64,000 nt of DNA from an uncultured Anaerovibrio sp. (GTDB lineage: Bacteria > Bacillota > Negativicutes > Selenomonadales > Selenomonadaceae). Below, piece after piece: positions 49,814-59,593 of this stretch (its first letter is position 1; the number at the start of each line of letters is the position of its first letter). Where the stretch lies: positions 1-64,000 of the forward strand of contig NZ_CAMYWM010000002.1 of assembly GCF_947302755.1 (NCBI RefSeq), read 5' to 3'. The notes under the pieces were generated by a model that saw only the letters and a list, made by a program, of their open reading frames with translations, was not told where the DNA came from and made no database searches. Both the position numbers and the translations under genes were made by a program.

Positions 49814-50920
49814 ATGTGTAGAATTGGTTCAATAAAAAGCAAGGTACCTGTTCATCCATCCAAGGCCTTACATTTGATGCTGCCTCAGCAGGAGGGGCAT
49901 GACAATTCGGGCTTTGCCATGGTAATGCAGGATTTATATGGTACTTTTTCCAATTATAAAGATAAACCACTCCTTTCCATGGCCTGCACCCAGAGGGGCA
50001 ATCAAATGGTAGAGGAATACATGGATGCCCATAACTTTGTGCAGCTGGCCGAATGGATTCCAATTCCGAATAAGCAGCCTAACCTGGACATTCAGGCTAT
50101 GCCATATTATGTATTCCGCAATTATGATTTTCCGGAGCATTACAATGAGCTTTCCGAGGAGGAAAAGCAAAATCTGCTGCTGGATACCCGGTTGGCTTTG
50201 CGCAAAATGCTGGAGGACGCCAATGAGGGCTTTGTGTATTCCTTCTGGCCGGATGTGCTGACCCTTAAGGAAATCGGTGATCCCCGGGATATTGCCACCT
50301 ACTTCCATTTGTGGGACGACCATGGCGGACTTATGGCGAAGAATATTGTGGTTCAGTGCCGTCAGAATACCAATTACGATATTGTCCGTTATGCGGCTCA
50401 TCCATTTTTCCTCCAGGGCTACACCCTGTGTGCCAATGGTGAGAATACTTTTTACACTAAAAACAAGGAGTTCCAAAAGTCCCTCCATCGGGGCTATATC
50501 GGCTTTGAGTCCGACTCCCAGTGCTTTCTTTATACCCTTCATTATGTACTCCACGAATTGAAGTGGCCTATTAATTATTATAAACACGTTATTACTCCAT
50601 TGCCCTTTGAGGAAATCGAGGAGCGGGAGGATAAGGAGGTTCTTAAGGCCATTCGTCAGTCTCTGGCCCATCTGGAAATCAATGGACCAAATACGATTAT
50701 TGCCACCCTGCCGGATAACCGGATGATTACCTGCTGCGACTCCAAGAAGCTGCGTCCCGTGGTGTTGGGTCAGGATGACAATATGATAGCCATTTCCTCG
50801 GAGGTATGCGGTCTCAATGAAATAATGCCAAACCGGGACAGGGAAAAGGATATCTATCCTAATGAGCGGGAAGTAATTGTGATTGATAATGAATTGGAGG
50901 TACAGAGATGGAAGCAGTAA
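49814..50920 (+). CDS. Glutamate synthase glutaminase (class II amidotransferase) subunit; start corrected from 49772
   Basis: MCRIGS... places catalytic Cys at position 2; ends overlapping the next gene. Confidence 0.85.
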   Translation: MCRIGSIKSKVPVHPSKALHLMLPQQEGHDNSGFAMVMQDLYGTFSNYKDKPLLSMACTQRGNQMVEEYMDAHNFVQLAEWIPIPNKQPNLDIQAMPYYVFRNYDFPEHYNELSEEEKQNLLLDTRLALRKMLEDANEGFVYSFWPDVLTLKEIGDPRDIATYFHLWDDHGGLMAKNIVVQCRQNTNYDIVRYAAHPFFLQGYTLCANGENTFYTKNKEFQKSLHRGYIGFESDSQCFLYTLHYVLHELKWPINYYKHVITPLPFEEIEEREDKEVLKAIRQSLAHLEINGPNTIIATLPDNRMITCCDSKKLRPVVLGQDDNMIAISSEVCGLNEIMPNRDREKDIYPNEREVIVIDNELEVQRWKQ

Positions 50921-52539
50921 AAACACAGGATGTGTCAGTCAATGACCTTTCTTGGAAAATCGAATATCATGCTGAGCGCTGTACCATGTGCGGCAGCTGT
51001 GTGGCCACCTGTTCCTTTAAGGCCATTGAGGTAAAGACCCAGGCCCAGTCCATTGTGGTATCCACGGACAGTCAGCCAAAGCCGGAGCATCGTCACATTG
51101 CCCGGCCAATTATTACCCAAAAGGCCAGTCTCACCGATTATTGCCGGGGCTGCGGCATGTGTGAAAAGGTGTGCCCAAACAACGCCATTCGCCCTGTCAG
51201 GAATGTGGATACCCGTCAGGTGCTGCTTTCCAAGGACAGTGGCCCTATTAAGCGGGGCGGCCGCACCAATCTCAATGCCCAGCGCACCTTGGACAGCATT
51301 GTAGTTGGCCGTATTTCCCAGATGACGGACCCATCCCTGGACTCGGCCCGCCATACCTTTGATATCCGTTCCCCATTGGGCCGGGTGCTTTCGCCAAAGG
51401 AGCTGCCCTTCAGATTGGAGAATGGCAGGATGGTGATGGATCATAAGGCCCCGCCTGTAAACTGGATTTATCCGCTTATTTTTTCCGATATGTCCATTGG
51501 TGCCCTGTCCACCCGGGCCTGGGAGGCTGTGGCTCTGGCCTGTGCCTATCTCAATGAGAAGTGTGGCCTGCCGGTGCGCATGAGCTCCGGTGAGGGCGGC
51601 ATGCCGGTAAAGCTGATGGAATCCGATTATTTAAAGTATTTTATTTTGCAGATAGCCTCCGGTCATTTCGGCTGGAACCGTATTATAAAGGCGATACCCC
51701 ACATGGTGACGGATCCCGCCGGTGTGCTTATTAAAATCGGCCAGGGAGCCAAGCCGGGGGATGGCGGTTTACTGCCGGCGGCCAAGGTGGCAGAGCATGT
51801 TCAGGCTATTCGCGGTGTTCCAAAGGCCACCCTGTCCTCCCCGCCAAATCATCAGGGCCTGTATTCTATAGAAGAATCTGTACAGAAGATGCACCTGTCA
51901 CTGAATGCAGCCTTTGGCTTCAGAGTGCCGGTGGCCATTAAATGTGCGGCTTCCGCCACCTCTGTGTCCGTTTATAATAATTTGCTGCGGGATCCATATA
52001 AGATTTGCGGCGGCTTCTTCCTGGATGGCATTCAGGGCGGTACTGGTGCCGCCAATGAGGTTTCCCTGGATCATACAGGACATCCGGTGGTGTCCAAGAT
52101 TCGCGATTGCTACAATGCGGCAGTGAAGCAGGGCCTTCAGGGCCAGATCCCTCTGTATGGCGGCGGCGGTATTGGCCTTACGGGCAATGCGGCTGCGGAT
52201 GCCTTTAAGATGATTTGCCTTGGTGCCAATGGCGTATTTGTGGGCAAGGTGCTTATCCAGCTATTGGGCTGTGTGGGTAACGAGCGTGGCCGCTGTAATT
52301 CCTGTAATACCGGTAAGTGTCCTATGGGGATTTGTACCCAGGATCCGCGGCTGGTGAAGCGGCTGGACATCGATAAGGGCGCCCAGAAGATTGTGGATTA
52401 TGTATTGGCCTTTGATGCTGAGCTTAGGAAGCTTATGGCTCCTATTGGCAACAGCTCCCTGCCGGTGGGTCGCAGTGATGCCCTTGTATCAACTGACAAG
52501 GCCATTGCGGACAAGCTGGGAATTCAGTATGTATGCTAA
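50908..52539 (+). CDS. Glutamate synthase FMN-binding domain protein with N-terminal 4Fe-4S ferredoxin domain
   Basis: 'CTMCGSCVATCSFKAIEV', 'CRGCGMCEKVCPNNAIRPV', 'GGTGAANEVSLDHTGHPV', 'GGGGIGLTGNAAADAFKMICLGANGVFVGK'. Confidence 0.92.
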   Translation: MEAVKTQDVSVNDLSWKIEYHAERCTMCGSCVATCSFKAIEVKTQAQSIVVSTDSQPKPEHRHIARPIITQKASLTDYCRGCGMCEKVCPNNAIRPVRNVDTRQVLLSKDSGPIKRGGRTNLNAQRTLDSIVVGRISQMTDPSLDSARHTFDIRSPLGRVLSPKELPFRLENGRMVMDHKAPPVNWIYPLIFSDMSIGALSTRAWEAVALACAYLNEKCGLPVRMSSGEGGMPVKLMESDYLKYFILQIASGHFGWNRIIKAIPHMVTDPAGVLIKIGQGAKPGDGGLLPAAKVAEHVQAIRGVPKATLSSPPNHQGLYSIEESVQKMHLSLNAAFGFRVPVAIKCAASATSVSVYNNLLRDPYKICGGFFLDGIQGGTGAANEVSLDHTGHPVVSKIRDCYNAAVKQGLQGQIPLYGGGGIGLTGNAAADAFKMICLGANGVFVGKVLIQLLGCVGNERGRCNSCNTGKCPMGICTQDPRLVKRLDIDKGAQKIVDYVLAFDAELRKLMAPIGNSSLPVGRSDALVSTDKAIADKLGIQYVC

Positions 52540-52556
52540 GGAAGGAGCGGTAAGGT

Positions 52557-54896
52557 ATGTTTAAGATTGATACGATGAATGGACATGAGCGCATGTCCAC
52601 CCAGGATCTGCTCCTAAAGATTGAGGAGGCAGTAAGGTCCGGTGAAACAGAGTTTGAAATTGCGGCCTCCGGCCAGCATGATATAGGCGGTCCCTTATGG
52701 AACAGTGAAGGAAAAAAGCTGAACTTCCGCGTTACCAATGCGGGCCAGCGGGTGGGCTCCATGTGTCTGCCCAATACGGAAATCGTGGTGGAGGGCTCCA
52801 CCTCGGCGGATGTGGGCTGGCTCAATGCCGGCGGTGTGATTACCGTCAAGGGAGATGCCGGTGATACAGCAGGCCATTGCTCTGCCGGGGGAAAGATTTT
52901 CATCGGTGGCCGGGCAGGTACCCGCAGCGGTTCCCTGATGAAGCACGACCCCCTTTACGAAGAGCCGGAGCTGTGGATTTTAAAAAATACCGGTTCCTTC
53001 TCCTTTGAGTTTATGGGGGGCGGCCGGGCCGTAGTTTGTGGCTATGACTCTGAGCAGTTTGACTCAGTTCTTGGTGAGCGGGCCTGTGTAGGCATGGTAG
53101 GTGGCGTGGTATACGTCCGCGGTCCGGTGTCGACATATCCAAAGGACATTAAGTGCCTGGATTTGGAGCAGGAGGATATTGATTTCCTCACTGCTGGCAT
53201 GGATGAATTCCTGAAAAAAATAGAGCGTCAGGAGTTAAAGGGTGAACTTTCCCAGTGGAGTCAGTGGAAAAAGCTGCGTCCCCTTACCTTTGAGGAAAAG
53301 AGTGCCACCCCGTCCAAGAAAATGACTATGAGGGAATTCCGCACCCAGGAATGGGTGAAGGGAGGGATTTTCTCCGACGTGGCCATGGATGATTTTGCAG
53401 TTCATAATACCATTTCCCATGGTCTCTATCGCTTGAGAGTTCCCAGCTGGGATAACGCCAAATATGCGGCTCCCTGTGAGTTCAGCTGTCCTACTGGCAT
53501 TCCTACCCAGCTTCGCTATAATCTTATTCGCCAGGGCCGGCTTCAGGAGGCCATTGAGCTGGAGCTCCAGTATACTCCGTTCCCGGGCTCGGTATGTGGC
53601 AGTGTTTGTCCAAATCCTTGCATGGAGGGCTGTACCCGTGGCACCATTGATGAGGCCATTCAGATTGGTCCCCTTGGGTACCTTTCGGCCTTTACCCCGG
53701 TGAAGAAGCCAGCTGTGTCCACTGGCAAAAAGGTGGGAATTGTGGGCGGCGGCGTAGCCGGTCTGTCCGCAGCCTGGCAGCTGGCCCGCAAGGGACATGA
53801 GGTCTTCGTCTTTGATGATGCAGAGAAAATGGGGGGTAAGCTGGAGCAGGTTATTCCCCGGGGCCGGTTATCCCATGATTTACTGGAAGCTGAGCTGAAG
53901 CGCATTGAAAGCCTGGGGGTAAAATTCGTACCTAATTGTCGGGTAGACAAGGAAAGCTTTAAGAAATTTCAGGATACATATGATGCCGTCATCGTGGCCA
54001 ACGGCGGCCATGAATCCCGGTATTTCAACTGGGAGGGCAAGGAGCTGCTCACCATGGGCCTGGATTTCCTGAAAAAGGTAAATCGGGGCGAAAATCCAAA
54101 GGTGGGTAAACGGGTAGTAGTAATCGGCTGCGGTAATTCCGGTATGGATACCTGCCGGGCGGCCTTTGATATGGGGGCTGAATCGGTGGTGGCTGTGGAT
54201 GTGCAGAAGCCGGCGGCCTTTGCTGATGAAATAGAGTATGTGGAGAGCCGGGGCGGCAAGCTGGTATGGCCCTTCTTTACGGAAAAAATCACCAAGGAGG
54301 GGGTATATGCCAACGATGGGCGGTTTATTCCGGCGGATGAGGTCATCGTATCCATTGGTGAATCACCAATTCTGGACTTTTTGCCGGAGGATGCTTCCAT
54401 TAAAAAGTTCCGGGACAGCTGGCTGATTACCAAAGAGGACAAGTCCATTATGCCAGGTGTATTTGCCGCCGGGGATGTTATTAAGCCGGGCCGGTTAACC
54501 GATGCCATTGGTGATGGTATCAAGGCCGCTTATTATGCTGACCGTTATCTGATGGGGCAGGAGCTTGTTCCCTTCCCGGAGAAGGAAAAAATACCGGCCG
54601 AGCGGCTATCCAAGGCCTATTTTGAAAAATGTCATCATTGTCAGCTGGGGGATCCGGCGGATGATCATACGCGGTGTGTTAGCTGCGGTACCTGCCGTGA
54701 CTGCAGGATGTGCCTGGAATCATGTCCGGAAAAGGCCATCAGCCGCATAGAAAATGAGGATGGTTCCTGGACCTATGTATCTGACCCCAATAAATGCATA
54801 GGCTGTGGTATTTGTGCCGGTGTATGTCCATGCGGTGTATGGAGCATAAATGATAATCCTGAGCCAATAAGGATGTATCGTACCTACAATAAGTGA
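52557..54896 (+). CDS. Fused GXGXG (GltB C-terminal type) and GltD-like oxidoreductase with C-terminal ferredoxin domains
   Basis: 'GWLNAGGVITVKGDAGDTAGHCSAGGKIFIGGRAG'; 'GKKVGIVGGGVAGLSAAWQLARKGHEVFVFDDAEKMGG'; 'CRDCRMCLESCPEKAI', 'CIGCGICAGVCPCG'. Confidence 0.92.
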   Translation: MFKIDTMNGHERMSTQDLLLKIEEAVRSGETEFEIAASGQHDIGGPLWNSEGKKLNFRVTNAGQRVGSMCLPNTEIVVEGSTSADVGWLNAGGVITVKGDAGDTAGHCSAGGKIFIGGRAGTRSGSLMKHDPLYEEPELWILKNTGSFSFEFMGGGRAVVCGYDSEQFDSVLGERACVGMVGGVVYVRGPVSTYPKDIKCLDLEQEDIDFLTAGMDEFLKKIERQELKGELSQWSQWKKLRPLTFEEKSATPSKKMTMREFRTQEWVKGGIFSDVAMDDFAVHNTISHGLYRLRVPSWDNAKYAAPCEFSCPTGIPTQLRYNLIRQGRLQEAIELELQYTPFPGSVCGSVCPNPCMEGCTRGTIDEAIQIGPLGYLSAFTPVKKPAVSTGKKVGIVGGGVAGLSAAWQLARKGHEVFVFDDAEKMGGKLEQVIPRGRLSHDLLEAELKRIESLGVKFVPNCRVDKESFKKFQDTYDAVIVANGGHESRYFNWEGKELLTMGLDFLKKVNRGENPKVGKRVVVIGCGNSGMDTCRAAFDMGAESVVAVDVQKPAAFADEIEYVESRGGKLVWPFFTEKITKEGVYANDGRFIPADEVIVSIGESPILDFLPEDASIKKFRDSWLITKEDKSIMPGVFAAGDVIKPGRLTDAIGDGIKAAYYADRYLMGQELVPFPEKEKIPAERLSKAYFEKCHHCQLGDPADDHTRCVSCGTCRDCRMCLESCPEKAISRIENEDGSWTYVSDPNKCIGCGICAGVCPCGVWSINDNPEPIRMYRTYNK

Positions 54897-54948
54897 TTAT
54901 TGTAGAGTAAGCAGCCTATTGGGGCTCCTGCCACCAGCGTTTGTATAT

Positions 54949-55048
54949 TAAACTCCGTGCGAAACAGTGTTTCGCACTACGCCCTTACAACGAAATCTAA
55001 AGCTTATCTGCATCCTTTGGATTTGATTCGCTAAGATTTCCTAGTAAA
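54949..55048 (-). repeat. Repeat family B, copy B5 (inverted)
   Basis: Reverse complement TTTACTAGGAAATCTTAGCGAATCAAATCCAAAGGATGCAGATAAGCTTTAGATTTCGTTGTAAGGGCGTAGTGCGAAACACTGTTTCGCACGGAGTTTA. Confidence 0.87.
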
Positions 55049-55082
55049 ATGACCTGCAGAAAAGCTCTGCAGGTCATTTTTT
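55047..55082. terminator. Terminator, palindromic
   Basis: AATGACCTGCAGAAAAGCTCTGCAGGTCATTTTTT. Confidence 0.75.
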
Positions 55083-55156
55083 AGCCTGTATTAACGTATG
55101 CAATTCAATTAATTTCATGTGTAGTTAAAACTCCACCTGAATAAGTTATCATTTTA

Positions 55157-55927
55157 TCAGTCGTCACATACAATAACTTCAATATTGTACTTGGCGAAGA
55201 AGGCCTTATACCGTAGGGGCAGCTCCTTGTCCACCACGATACAGTCTATTTCATCCAGATTACAGAAGGAAATAAGGGAGGCTGCATCGATTTTGGTGCT
55301 GTCCACCATAAGAATTTTCTTGCCCGGTTTATCCACCAGGTAGCGTTTAATATCACACTCCAGGGGGGAAGCCGTAGTAAGGCCCTTTTCAATGGAAATA
55401 CCTGTACTGGATATGAAAATCTTTGATATATTGTACTGCTTCAGGCAGTTGAGTACACTAGGTCCCACAAAGGCCTTGGTAGGGGCATATATGGTGCCGC
55501 CGGTGGCGATCAGGTTGAATTTGGCTGAGGCGGCAGCAATATTAATAACATGGATGCTGGCGGTAACAATGGTGATGTTGTGCTTATCCTCCAGATAAGG
55601 CATCATGTGCATGGTAGTGGTACCGGAATCAATATATATTACATCATCATCCTGAACCAGGCTGGCCGCCATACGGGCAATTTTCTGCTTGTGAAGCTTG
55701 TCAGCACTGTTTTCCTGGGCAGCCGGTGCCTTTTCCTGTGGGTCTACATGTTCCTGAAGCACTATGCCGCCATATACCTTATTAATGGTACCTCGTTTTT
55801 CCAGCTCGGCAATATCCCGGCGGATGGTATTCTTGGATACATCAAAGGTGGCACATAAATCATTTATGGAGATGCTTTTTTTCTCTTCCAGTAATTCCTG
55901 AATTTTGCGGAGACGATTGATTTTCAT
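55157..55927 (-). CDS. DeoR/GlpR family transcriptional regulator
   Basis: 'RLRKIQELLEEKKSISINDLCATFDVSKNTIRRDIAELEKRGTINKVYGGIV'. Confidence 0.92.
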   Translation of the reverse strand: MKINRLRKIQELLEEKKSISINDLCATFDVSKNTIRRDIAELEKRGTINKVYGGIVLQEHVDPQEKAPAAQENSADKLHKQKIARMAASLVQDDDVIYIDSGTTTMHMMPYLEDKHNITIVTASIHVINIAAASAKFNLIATGGTIYAPTKAFVGPSVLNCLKQYNISKIFISSTGISIEKGLTTASPLECDIKRYLVDKPGKKILMVDSTKIDAASLISFCNLDEIDCIVVDKELPLRYKAFFAKYNIEVIVCDD

Positions 55928-56255
55928 TCATTCACCTGTATTCTTATGAATTTTACATCATCATATACCCATTGATATCAAAAAAAGTGATAATATTATG
56001 AGTATGTGTGCTATAATTATACTGTAATGTACAATTTTCTACAAGATAAATTATTTAAAAAAGCCAAAAGTATATCATTTTTGTAATGTAGGCAAAATTT
56101 TACAATGAAGAGGAACAAGGCCTTATCCCATGTTAATAGGTAAAATTCAGCTAAATCAAGCTGGAATTCAAAAGCTGCGCCGGGATAGGTTTACAATTTA
56201 CAGGGAACTGATTAGGAAATTGCTTTCTGTCGTTAATTGTTTTGGAGGTTATTGA

Positions 56256-57440
56256 ATGAGTGAGACAAAACGCAGTGTTTGGCTGGTTATTTTTTTGGGT
56301 ATTATGTCAGCAATGGCTCCCCTGGCCACAGATATGTATTTGCCGGCCCTGCCGGTGATGCAGGAGGACTACGGTATCAGTACCTCTGCGGTACAGATGA
56401 CCTTGACCATGACGATGATTGGTATGGCCATAGGTCAAATCTTTGCCGGTCCCATCAGTGATATGAAGGGACGTAAGCTCCCCCTTTTATTGGGTATGCT
56501 GGTGTTTATGTCCATGTCCGCTATTTGTGCTTTGGCAACCAATATATGGATTTTTCTGGCAGCCAGGTTTATTCAGGGCTTTGCCGGTGCCTGTGGCATC
56601 GTAATATCCAGAGCCATTGCCAGAGACATGTGTAAGGGGGCCGAGCTGACAAAATTCTTTTCTATACTAATGATGGTAAATGGTCTGGCACCTATATTGG
56701 CACCGGTTTTAGGCGGTCAGATTTTGGTGATGGGCAGCTGGCGCCATGTATTTTGGGTTCTGGCCATTATTGGCCTGGTAATGGCAGGGGCAACAGTTAT
56801 ATTTAAGGAAAGTCTGCCTGTGGAGCTGCGGCTGAAAAACATTAACAGAACCCTTCTGACCTTTCCCATTCTCATGCGAAATAAATATTTCATGGGTCAC
56901 TGTCTGGTGCAGATGTTTGAATTTGCGGCGTTTTTTGCCTATATTGGCTGCTCCTCCTTCGTTTTTCAGGGAATTTATCATATTTCGCCCCAGGTATACA
57001 GTTATGTATTTGGTGGTATTGGGGCTTCCTTAATGATTGCCGGGGGACTGCCGGCCAAGCTGTCAGGTCGGGTCAGCGATGAGAAAATGCTCCGCTGTTC
57101 CCTTTATCTTCAGGCGATTGTGGCGGTGCTTCTTGTGGGAATTTTTTATGTTGAGGCACCATTTCCGGTGGTAGTACCCTTACTGGTATTGGGTCTGGCT
57201 CCCCTTTCTGTGGTAGGGGCGGCCAGCTTTTCCCTGGCCCTGTCCTCCCAGGGAAGAAACGCAGGAAGTGCATCAGCTCTTTTGGGCTGCTCATCCATGA
57301 TATTAGGCGGTCTGCTGATGCCGATAGTGGGGATTTTCGGTACAGACAGCGGCGTTCCCATGGCGGTAATGATGCTTGTGGGCTTTACCATGGCTATAGC
57401 AGCCTGTCACAGGTATATTCTTTCCGGCAAACAGAAATAG
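56256..57440 (+). CDS. Bcr/CflA-type MFS drug-efflux transporter
   Basis: 'MAPLATDMYLPALPVMQEDYGISTSAVQMTLTMTMIGMAIGQIFAGPISDMKGRKLPLL'. Confidence 0.92.
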   Translation: MSETKRSVWLVIFLGIMSAMAPLATDMYLPALPVMQEDYGISTSAVQMTLTMTMIGMAIGQIFAGPISDMKGRKLPLLLGMLVFMSMSAICALATNIWIFLAARFIQGFAGACGIVISRAIARDMCKGAELTKFFSILMMVNGLAPILAPVLGGQILVMGSWRHVFWVLAIIGLVMAGATVIFKESLPVELRLKNINRTLLTFPILMRNKYFMGHCLVQMFEFAAFFAYIGCSSFVFQGIYHISPQVYSYVFGGIGASLMIAGGLPAKLSGRVSDEKMLRCSLYLQAIVAVLLVGIFYVEAPFPVVVPLLVLGLAPLSVVGAASFSLALSSQGRNAGSASALLGCSSMILGGLLMPIVGIFGTDSGVPMAVMMLVGFTMAIAACHRYILSGKQK

Positions 57441-57452
57441 GAGGCAGAGGCT

Positions 57453-58751
57453 ATGTACGGTGATATTATAGATTTATTGGAATTTACAAGGAAAGCAACC
57501 TCCCCATGGCACACGGTTCAGACCGGGGCCGAGGAATTGGAGGCACATGGCTTTACAGAGCTGGATTGGGCCGGTGCCTGGGATATATCAGCCCGGGGAA
57601 GGTACTTTACCAGGGTATATGGTTCCTCATTGTTCGCCTTTACCATTGGTGAGGGGAATTTGACAGACAAAAACAGCTTAAGGTTGGCCGCGGCCCATAC
57701 GGATTTTCCCGGCTTTCGCATCAAACCGGAGGCCGGAGTGTTCAAGGATGGCTATGGCCTGCTGAATACTGAGGGCTATGGCGGTGCCATATTGTATTCA
57801 TGGCTGGACCGTCCATTATCCATTGCCGGCAAGGTAGTGGCGGCAGGGAGGGAGGCCATGACGCCCAAAACAATGCTGGTGGATTTTGGACGGCCGTTGC
57901 TTACCATTCCCTCCCTGGCCATTCACATGAACAGAAAAATAAATGAGGGGCTGGCCCTGAACAAGCAGAAGGACATGCTGCCCTTGGCGGCAGTATTTGG
58001 CAAGGGGACAGGCAAAGATAATGCACAGGCCCTGGTGGAGAATTTGTTGGCCGCCGAAGCAGGTATTTCCCAATCTGATATTCTGTCATATGAGCTAAAT
58101 ATCTATTCCTGTGAAGCAGGCTGTCAGCTGGGGGTAGCCGGAGAAATGGTGTCGGCTCCCCGGCTTGATAATATAACCTCCGTGGTGGCCTGTATAAAGG
58201 GGATAACCTCAGGAATGGGCAGCGGCCTTAATATTATCGCCCTGTTTGATAATGAAGAAATTGGCAGCCGTACCAAGCAGGGGGCGGCCTCAGCCAATCT
58301 TATGCAGCTGATTGAGCGGCTGTATACCTGTCTGGGTTATTCCAGGGAAGAAATGTGGCAGGGAATAAATGGCGGCTTTATGCTGTCGGTGGATGTGGCC
58401 CATGGACTTCATCCCAATTATGTGGATAAAACGGATCCCACCAATCGTCCCTTGCTTAATGGCGGCTTGGTGATCAAGCAGGCCGCATCCCAGAGCTACG
58501 CCGGTGATGCGGAGGCTGTGGCGATAATAAAGGGGCTGTGCCGAAGGGAAAATATACCGTATCAGCACTATGTTAATCGTTCTGATATGCCGGGAGGGGC
58601 AACCCTGGGCTCCATAGCCTCAGCCCTGGTTCCCCTGCGGACTGTGGATATTGGTGTACCGATTTTGGCTATGCATTCGGCCAGGGAAACTATGGGAGCA
58701 GCTGATCAGCGGGCTTTGTGCAATATTATAAGCACATTATTCAAGGCTTAG
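57453..58751 (+). CDS. M18 family aminopeptidase
   Basis: 'TSPWHTVQTGAEELEAHGFTEL', 'LAAAHTDFPGFRIKPEAG', 'IIALFDNEEIGSRTKQGAAS', 'LSVDVAHGLHPNYVDKTDPTN'. Confidence 0.94.
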   Translation: MYGDIIDLLEFTRKATSPWHTVQTGAEELEAHGFTELDWAGAWDISARGRYFTRVYGSSLFAFTIGEGNLTDKNSLRLAAAHTDFPGFRIKPEAGVFKDGYGLLNTEGYGGAILYSWLDRPLSIAGKVVAAGREAMTPKTMLVDFGRPLLTIPSLAIHMNRKINEGLALNKQKDMLPLAAVFGKGTGKDNAQALVENLLAAEAGISQSDILSYELNIYSCEAGCQLGVAGEMVSAPRLDNITSVVACIKGITSGMGSGLNIIALFDNEEIGSRTKQGAASANLMQLIERLYTCLGYSREEMWQGINGGFMLSVDVAHGLHPNYVDKTDPTNRPLLNGGLVIKQAASQSYAGDAEAVAIIKGLCRRENIPYQHYVNRSDMPGGATLGSIASALVPLRTVDIGVPILAMHSARETMGAADQRALCNIISTLFKA

Positions 58752-58845
58752 GTATGCAAGCGTATTTTCCACAGAAGGTCTTTACTTATGTTAATTGGTG
58801 CTGAGCTTCCATATTTTTAGGCGGCAGCCAGCTATTTATACACAG

Positions 58846-58890
58846 TTATCCACAGATACTGTGTTAATAACTGTGTATAAATGTGGATAA
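58846..58890. promoter_or_regulatory. DnaA-box cluster distant from oriC
   Basis: TTATCCACA 58846, TGTGGATAA 58882, TGTGTATAA 58872. Confidence 0.55.
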
Positions 58891-59219
58891 GTGAGGAATA
58901 AATGAGTGGAAATAGGGGAAAATAAGCATTTTGGTTGTTAATAAGTGGTATTTATTGCTAATATGCTCAAAAAATACCACTTTTTTATTTTTAAAAATTA
59001 TCAGGTAGTATGGAATAATTGGCAAATTTAATATGTATACAAAAAGTAATCAGTGATATTTAAGTAGGCTTTTAATAAAGGCATAAAGCCTGTCTGCATG
59101 TAATATAATCATTATAAGTATGAGAAGATTATGGAGTATTATATAGGGATATATGATGTATGTTTGGGAGAGTATTCCAAAAAAACTTTAAAAAAATCAA
59201 AAAAAATCCAAAAAGTCTC

Positions 59220-59248
59220 TTGACATACTCATAAGATAATCATATAAT
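59220..59248 (+). promoter_or_regulatory. Perfect consensus promoter TTGACA-N17-TATAAT
   Basis: Direct read; TSS predicted near 59255. Confidence 0.75.
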
Positions 59249-59254
59249 AGACAC

Positions 59255-59454
59255 ATCAAAGGGCAAGCCAAGGATAACATCTGACCCCCAGATGAAATCC
59301 TGTTTCTCCTGCTTGAACTTTGATTTAATCCTTATAAGCGACATTCCCCTGTGTCGCATATAAACCCCTCTCTTTTATTTACCCACTTTCATTATAGAAT
59401 GAATGGAAGAAAAAGGCTGTAAAAACGAACGCCTATCGTTTTTACAGCTTTTTT
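59255..59454 (+). ncRNA. Candidate ~200-nt structured small RNA (or attenuated leader of the marR operon)
   Basis: Hairpin 59255-59324 (ATCAAAG..CAAGC..AGGAT..ATCTG/CAGAT..ATCCT..GCTTG..CTTTGAT), hairpin 59338-59357 (GCGACA/TGTCGC), C-rich putative loops, terminal stem-loop plus T6 at 59416-59454; no convincing ORF. Confidence 0.6.
59416..59454 (+). terminator. Strong Rho-independent terminator
   Basis: GCTGTAAAAACGA acgccta TCGTTTTTACAGC TTTTTT. Confidence 0.85.
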
Positions 59455-59593
59455 CGTGTTTAAAAAAATATCTGAATGAGAATTCAGTTTTTATGCAGTT
59501 TCTATTGTATATAATATATGCTTTTGATAAAATAAACAGCGTAAGTGTTGTATATGTCAACTTCTTTTGCTGCAATTTTTCTGGAGGTTTTTA

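Noticed and set aside
49934-50926. 330-aa minus-strand ORF antisense to the glutamate synthase glutaminase gene
   Set aside because: Overlaps a clearly conserved plus-strand gene; no recognisable domain; likely a by-product of codon bias. The same applies to other antisense ORFs in the track (e.g. 1365-1931, 14037-14552, 15186-15770, 30869-31141, 42753 antisense, 53969-54523).
22027-55048. CRISPR array interpretation of the repeated elements
   Set aside because: Repeats are ~90-205 bp, dispersed, in both orientations, without regular spacers or cas genes.
59255-59454. 6S RNA or SRP RNA identity for the candidate RNA
   Set aside because: The 5' and 3' ends do not pair into the long closing stem and central bubble of 6S RNA, and no SRP GGAA-loop core was seen.
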